This document shows, one piece after another, positions 6,572-9,867 of a stretch of 9,867 nucleotides of DNA. The position numbers and the translations under genes were made by a program. The stretch is from JAEHDI01 sp035455185 (GTDB lineage: Bacteria > Acidobacteriota > Terriglobia > Bryobacterales > Bryobacteraceae), in contig DATIFQ010000231.1 of the NCBI GenBank assembly GCA_035455185.1, positions 1 to 9,867 on the forward strand. The letters run 5' to 3'. Under the pieces are notes generated by a model. It did not search any database. It saw only the letters and a program-made list of their open reading frames with translations, and had not been told where the DNA came from. The stretch's first letter is position 1. The number at the start of each line of letters is the position of its first letter.

Positions 6572-9181
6572 ATGTCTCTGTCGCGCCGCCACTTCCTATT
6601 GGCCGGACCGCTCCTTCCTGCTCTCAGAGGAGCGGCCCCGGCCGGCCTGCGCGAGTCCGAGCCGGTCCCGGAACCCCATTTCCCGAGCCGCCTTTACCAG
6701 TTCGTCTGGCGAAACTGGGAACTCGCGAATACGGACCGCATGGCGGAGGTTGCGGGCGCGACGCCTCGGCAAATCCTCGACCTCGGCGAGTCGATGGGTC
6801 TCCCTGCGAAGCCATCCCTTTCGGAGGACCAGCTTCGCCGCATCTACATCACCGTGATCCGCCAGAACTGGCACCTGCTTCCAGAGCCACAGATCATAAA
6901 GCTCCTCGGATGGTCCGATGAGCGCTTCCGCTTCACCCTCAAGGAAGACGACTTCCTCGATATCAAGCTCGGCCTCAACAAGCCCCGCTGTCCGGAGCTG
7001 CGCTACGATCCTCCCTCGGAGGCCGACCAACACGCCGCGGCCCGCATCCGTGAGACGCTGCGGGCAGTGTTCGGCGATTCGCTCCGCGCTCCCGGTCAGC
7101 GCTCTTTCCAGTTTGTCGAGGAGTTGAGCGACCTCCGCTTCGTCCCGATGCGGGACCCGTCGGCCAGGCCCGCTCCGACTGAGATCGACCTCACCTCGGG
7201 TTGGAGCATCGCCGAGCCGGAAGGCGACGTGCTCGCGTCCGCGGCACGCCGCCTTCGCGAGTTTCTCCGGGACGCGATGGGAGTTTCGACCGCTACCGGC
7301 GGCAAGCACATCGTCCTCGAAGTCAGGCCGCCCGGCAACGGCCCAGGGAGCTTCGACATCGCCGTTTCGGAAGCCGCCGTCCGCATAACCGGCGACAGCG
7401 ATTCGGGTGCGCTACAGGGCGTCTACTGGCTCATGGATCAGATGGAGGAGCGCGAGGCGCCATTCCTTCGACCCGGTGTGACGTCGCGTAAAGCTGTCTG
7501 GAACCCGCGTTTTCTCTACTCTCACTTCGCCCTTTATGGCGACCCGCTGATGGAGCCGGAAGCCGATCCCTTCCCCGACGCTTATCTGGAGAAACTGGCC
7601 CGCCGCGGCATCAATGGCGTCTGGATGCAAGCGGTGCTGAACAACCTGGCGCCCTCGAAGCAGTTCCCCGAGTTTGGCGAGGGCTCGGAGACGCGCCTCC
7701 GCAATCTTGACGCGCTGGTCCGCCGCGCCGCCCGCTTCGGCATCAGCATCTACCTCTACCTCAACGAACCGCGCGCCATGCCGCCAGAGTTCTTCCGCGC
7801 GCACCCGGAGACTCGCGGTTCATCCTTCCTTGGGACAAACGCAATGTGCACGAGCGTGCCTGCCGTTCGCGAGTGGATCGCGGACGCGCTGACGCACGTG
7901 GTCCGCCACGCACCTGGTATCGGTGGCTTCTTCTCCATCACCATGTCGGAGAATCACACCAACTGCTTCTCCCATGGCGGCGCGTGGGGCAAAGCAGCCC
8001 CCAACGCCGGCGATTGCCCCCGCTGCGCGCAGCGCAAGAGCTGGGACGTCATTGCCGAGCTGATCACGACGTTCCGTGACGGCGTCCGCCGAGGCGGCTC
8101 CTCCGCCCACGTCATCGCCTGGGATTGGGGTTGGGGAGACGACCTGACCGCGAACCTCATCCCACTGCTTCCCAAGGATGTGCGCTTCCAGAGCATCAGC
8201 GAATGGGACCAGCCGGTCAACCGCGGCGGCGTGCCGATGCGCGTCGGCGAGTACTCGATCTCGGTCGTAGGCCCCGGTCCGCGCGCCACGCGCAACTGGG
8301 AGCGTGCCCGCAAGAGCGGCGTAACCGCGATGGCGAAGACCCAGTTCAACAACACGTGGGAGATCTCCGCGGCTCCGTGGATTCCCGCCGTGCACCTCAT
8401 CGCCCGCCACTGCGAAAATCTCACCAAAGCGGGCATCGCAGGAATCATGGCGAGCTGGACCTGCGGCGGCTATCCGTCACCCAACCTGTCTGCGGCCAAG
8501 GCATTCTACTTCGAACCGCGCGAGTCCACGCCGGCCGTGCTTCGATCCGTGGCCGCGCGCCGTTACGGACGGGCGGCGGCCGGGGAGGCCGTCGAGGCGT
8601 GGCGCCGCTTCAGCGAGGCGTTCGAGGAGTATCCGTACGGCGTCGCCGTCTACATCATCCCGACCCAGCACGGCCCCGCGAACTTGCTGCGCCTGGAGCC
8701 AACCGGCCATGCACCCGGCATGATCCTCTTCCCTCACGACGATTACAAAGCGTGGTGCGGAAAGTACCCACCCGAGGTTGTACAGCGGCAGTTTGGGAAG
8801 ATGGCGGCGCTGTGGAACGAGGGTCTTACTGCCTTCCGCGACGCGCTAGCGAAGGTCTCACCGCGCAAGAAAGCCAACGCGAGCGCCGACCTCGCCGTGG
8901 CCGAGACCTGCTACCATCACTTCCGCAGCACGGCCAACCAGGTGGAGTTCTACATTCTGCGCGACCGGCTACGCTCCGTCTCAGACGCCGAGCGAGCGCA
9001 GATCACCGCCCGCATGAGAGCGATCGTGGAGGATGAGATCGACCTCGCCCGGCGCCAGTACTGGGTTGCCCGCGCCAACTCCGCCATCGCCTACGAGGCG
9101 TCCAACCATTACTACTACCGGCCGCTGGATCTGGTGGAGAAGGTGCTCAACTGCCGTGACATCCTGGCCCGGTTGAAGTGA
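6572..9181 (+). CDS. Large Tat-exported glycoside-hydrolase-like protein (GH20/GH67-type N-terminal fold plus TIM barrel)
   Basis: An 869-residue protein. It opens with a Tat signal, SRRHFLLAGPLLPAL (4-18). Residues about 41-130 form two tandem helical units. Residues about 205-290 resemble the zincin-like N-terminal domain of GH20/GH67 enzymes, ending GALQGVYWLMDQM. Residues about 315-630 look like a TIM barrel: FLYSHFALYGD, GINGVWMQAVLNNLAP, ISIYLYLNEP (E399), GGFFSITMSEN (E460), CPRC (482-485) and IAWDWGWGD (D518). A helical C-terminal region, about 640-869, follows. E460 and E399 are the best acid/base candidates, but I cannot name a CAZy family. It probably cleaves or binds a glycan outside the cytoplasm. 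The start follows the isomerase stop by 4 bases with only a GAGG 9 bases upstream, so translation may be coupled. No truncation or frameshift is seen. Confidence 0.8.
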   Translation: MSLSRRHFLLAGPLLPALRGAAPAGLRESEPVPEPHFPSRLYQFVWRNWELANTDRMAEVAGATPRQILDLGESMGLPAKPSLSEDQLRRIYITVIRQNWHLLPEPQIIKLLGWSDERFRFTLKEDDFLDIKLGLNKPRCPELRYDPPSEADQHAAARIRETLRAVFGDSLRAPGQRSFQFVEELSDLRFVPMRDPSARPAPTEIDLTSGWSIAEPEGDVLASAARRLREFLRDAMGVSTATGGKHIVLEVRPPGNGPGSFDIAVSEAAVRITGDSDSGALQGVYWLMDQMEEREAPFLRPGVTSRKAVWNPRFLYSHFALYGDPLMEPEADPFPDAYLEKLARRGINGVWMQAVLNNLAPSKQFPEFGEGSETRLRNLDALVRRAARFGISIYLYLNEPRAMPPEFFRAHPETRGSSFLGTNAMCTSVPAVREWIADALTHVVRHAPGIGGFFSITMSENHTNCFSHGGAWGKAAPNAGDCPRCAQRKSWDVIAELITTFRDGVRRGGSSAHVIAWDWGWGDDLTANLIPLLPKDVRFQSISEWDQPVNRGGVPMRVGEYSISVVGPGPRATRNWERARKSGVTAMAKTQFNNTWEISAAPWIPAVHLIARHCENLTKAGIAGIMASWTCGGYPSPNLSAAKAFYFEPRESTPAVLRSVAARRYGRAAAGEAVEAWRRFSEAFEEYPYGVAVYIIPTQHGPANLLRLEPTGHAPGMILFPHDDYKAWCGKYPPEVVQRQFGKMAALWNEGLTAFRDALAKVSPRKKANASADLAVAETCYHHFRSTANQVEFYILRDRLRSVSDAERAQITARMRAIVEDEIDLARRQYWVARANSAIAYEASNHYYYRPLDLVEKVLNCRDILARLK
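6692..6958 (+). other. Tandem helical duplication within the glycoside-hydrolase-like protein
   Basis: Residues 41-79 and 91-129 align with one gap. They share Y42/Y92, V45/V95, R47/R97, NW 48-49/99-100, L51/L102 and G62/G113, with a similar hydrophobic pattern between. Each unit looks like about three short helices; the ATPRQILDLGESMGL part resembles a helix-turn-helix shape. This sits ahead of the sugar-enzyme domains and after the export signal, so a DNA-binding role is unlikely; a binding or dimer module is possible. Confidence 0.45.
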
Positions 9182-9184
9182 CGC

Positions 9185-9844
9185 CTACCGCGCCTCGACC
9201 GCAAATGTGCCGAAGTATCCGCTGATCCCAGGTTCGTTCATGTTCCACTGCTTGTCGAACTCGTGCCCCTGGTAGCGCGTGTTCACTGTCATGCCGAGCG
9301 TCGACTCCTTCATTGGAATGAATGGATCGTACCAGAGCACCGCCCCTTGCAACGCGTCTTGCAGCGGCTTTGCCTTCCTCAGTTCGACGTTCACGAGATC
9401 GCCGATTCGCAGGGTCGCGTGTTCCACGTCTCTACGGAATTCGATAGGGGTTGCCTGAACACTCAGAATGTTGCCAAGAAGACTGCCGTGCTTCTCCCGC
9501 AGCAGCCGTTCCACCGCCTGCCGCTGGTCCCCGCTTGCATGGTTGTCTATGAAGAGGATACTCTTGCGCGGAGCGTCTCCCGCGCTCAACGACGCCTCGC
9601 CCATCACCACCGCTGCCGCAGTCACTCCTGACAAAGAAGCGCCAGCGTACTCGCCCGAGTGGAAGCGCCATCCGAGAATCGCTTCCTTGCCGCCGGTGAC
9701 CCGTTCACCCGACCACTCGCAATAGCAGCCGAACACCCGGTTCGCCCGGTCCTCGATGTACTCGCCTGTGATGACTGGACCCTGCGCCGCCGCAAACGCC
9801 CCCGCCAACAGGGAAAGCACCGCAACCACACCATACTTTCGCAT
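9185..9844 (-). CDS. Exported DUF1326-domain protein
   Basis: A 219-residue protein with a Sec signal peptide (MRKYGVVAVLSLLAGAFAAAQ, cut near residue 20). The mature part fits the DUF1326 family: the opening GEYIEDRANRVFGCYCEW (27-44), the GEYAGASLSGV segment (64-74), the FIDNHASGDQRQAVERLL helix (98-115) and SVQATPIEFR (128-137). Family members often have several cysteines in a CxCxxxCPC-like opening; here only C40 and C42 remain. Their biochemical role is not established. It ends with GISGYFGTFAVEAR. The start has GAGGGA 7 bases upstream. The gene faces the glycoside-hydrolase-like gene with a 3-base gap between stops and probably belongs to a different transcription unit; its promoter lies beyond the right edge of the window. 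Confidence 0.78.
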   Translation of the reverse strand: MRKYGVVAVLSLLAGAFAAAQGPVITGEYIEDRANRVFGCYCEWSGERVTGGKEAILGWRFHSGEYAGASLSGVTAAAVVMGEASLSAGDAPRKSILFIDNHASGDQRQAVERLLREKHGSLLGNILSVQATPIEFRRDVEHATLRIGDLVNVELRKAKPLQDALQGAVLWYDPFIPMKESTLGMTVNTRYQGHEFDKQWNMNEPGISGYFGTFAVEAR

Positions 9845-9867
9845 GGCCTGATCCCTCTGGCCTTACT

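Noticed and set aside
5851..6573. A 240-codon minus-strand frame under the isomerase-like gene
   Set aside because: Low-complexity composition rich in Gly, Ala, Val and Asp with no motif; it mirrors a well-supported plus-strand gene.
6567..6857. A 96-codon frame starting at an ATG that overlaps the isomerase stop
   Set aside because: It is a +1-shifted reading of the next gene's start, with no domain; the frame starting at 6572 has the Tat signal and continues for 869 residues.
6596..7309. A 237-codon minus-strand frame under the glycoside-hydrolase-like gene
   Set aside because: No motif, no Shine-Dalgarno site worth noting, and fully covered by the supported gene.

Overview
The window is GC-rich and almost fully coding. 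Its genes have clear Shine-Dalgarno sites and an unusually high share of twin-arginine (Tat) export signals. This protein mix suggests an oligotrophic soil or sediment heterotroph, most likely Acidobacteriota of the Solibacter/Bryobacter type: Tat-exported carbohydrate enzymes, a GMC flavoprotein with a 'gluconate 2-dehydrogenase subunit 3' partner, a CehA/McbA metallohydrolase and an exported DUF1326 protein. Planctomycetota or Verrucomicrobiota cannot be excluded. The taxonomic call is inference from gene style, not from a marker gene.

Layout. A divergent control region (about 5023-5166) splits the window. Leftward on the minus strand runs a likely operon: a Tat-exported CehA/McbA-like PHP metallohydrolase (2371-5019), a Tat lipoprotein of the gluconate 2-dehydrogenase subunit 3 family (1742-2305), a GMC flavoprotein dehydrogenase without its own signal peptide (73-1725), and the first 20 codons of another exported protein cut by the window edge (1-62). 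Rightward runs a two-gene unit: a Tat-exported L-fucose/L-arabinose-isomerase-like protein (5167-6567) and, 4 bases later, a Tat-exported glycoside-hydrolase-like protein (6572-9181). A DUF1326 protein with a Sec signal (9185-9844, minus) faces this unit tail to tail, with 3 bases between the stop codons.

How the genes may work together. Apart from the DUF1326 gene, the locus reads as a carbohydrate-processing set located outside the cytoplasm. The glycoside-hydrolase-like protein would act on a glycan or glycoside, the isomerase-like protein on a released sugar, and the flavoprotein/subunit 3 pair would oxidise a sugar or polyol and pass electrons to the respiratory chain. The metallohydrolase would cleave an ester, phosphoester or similar bond. 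Family assignments rest on motifs visible in the translations. Substrates and the joint pathway are inference. No RNA gene, CRISPR array, insertion sequence or convincing intrinsic terminator was seen.
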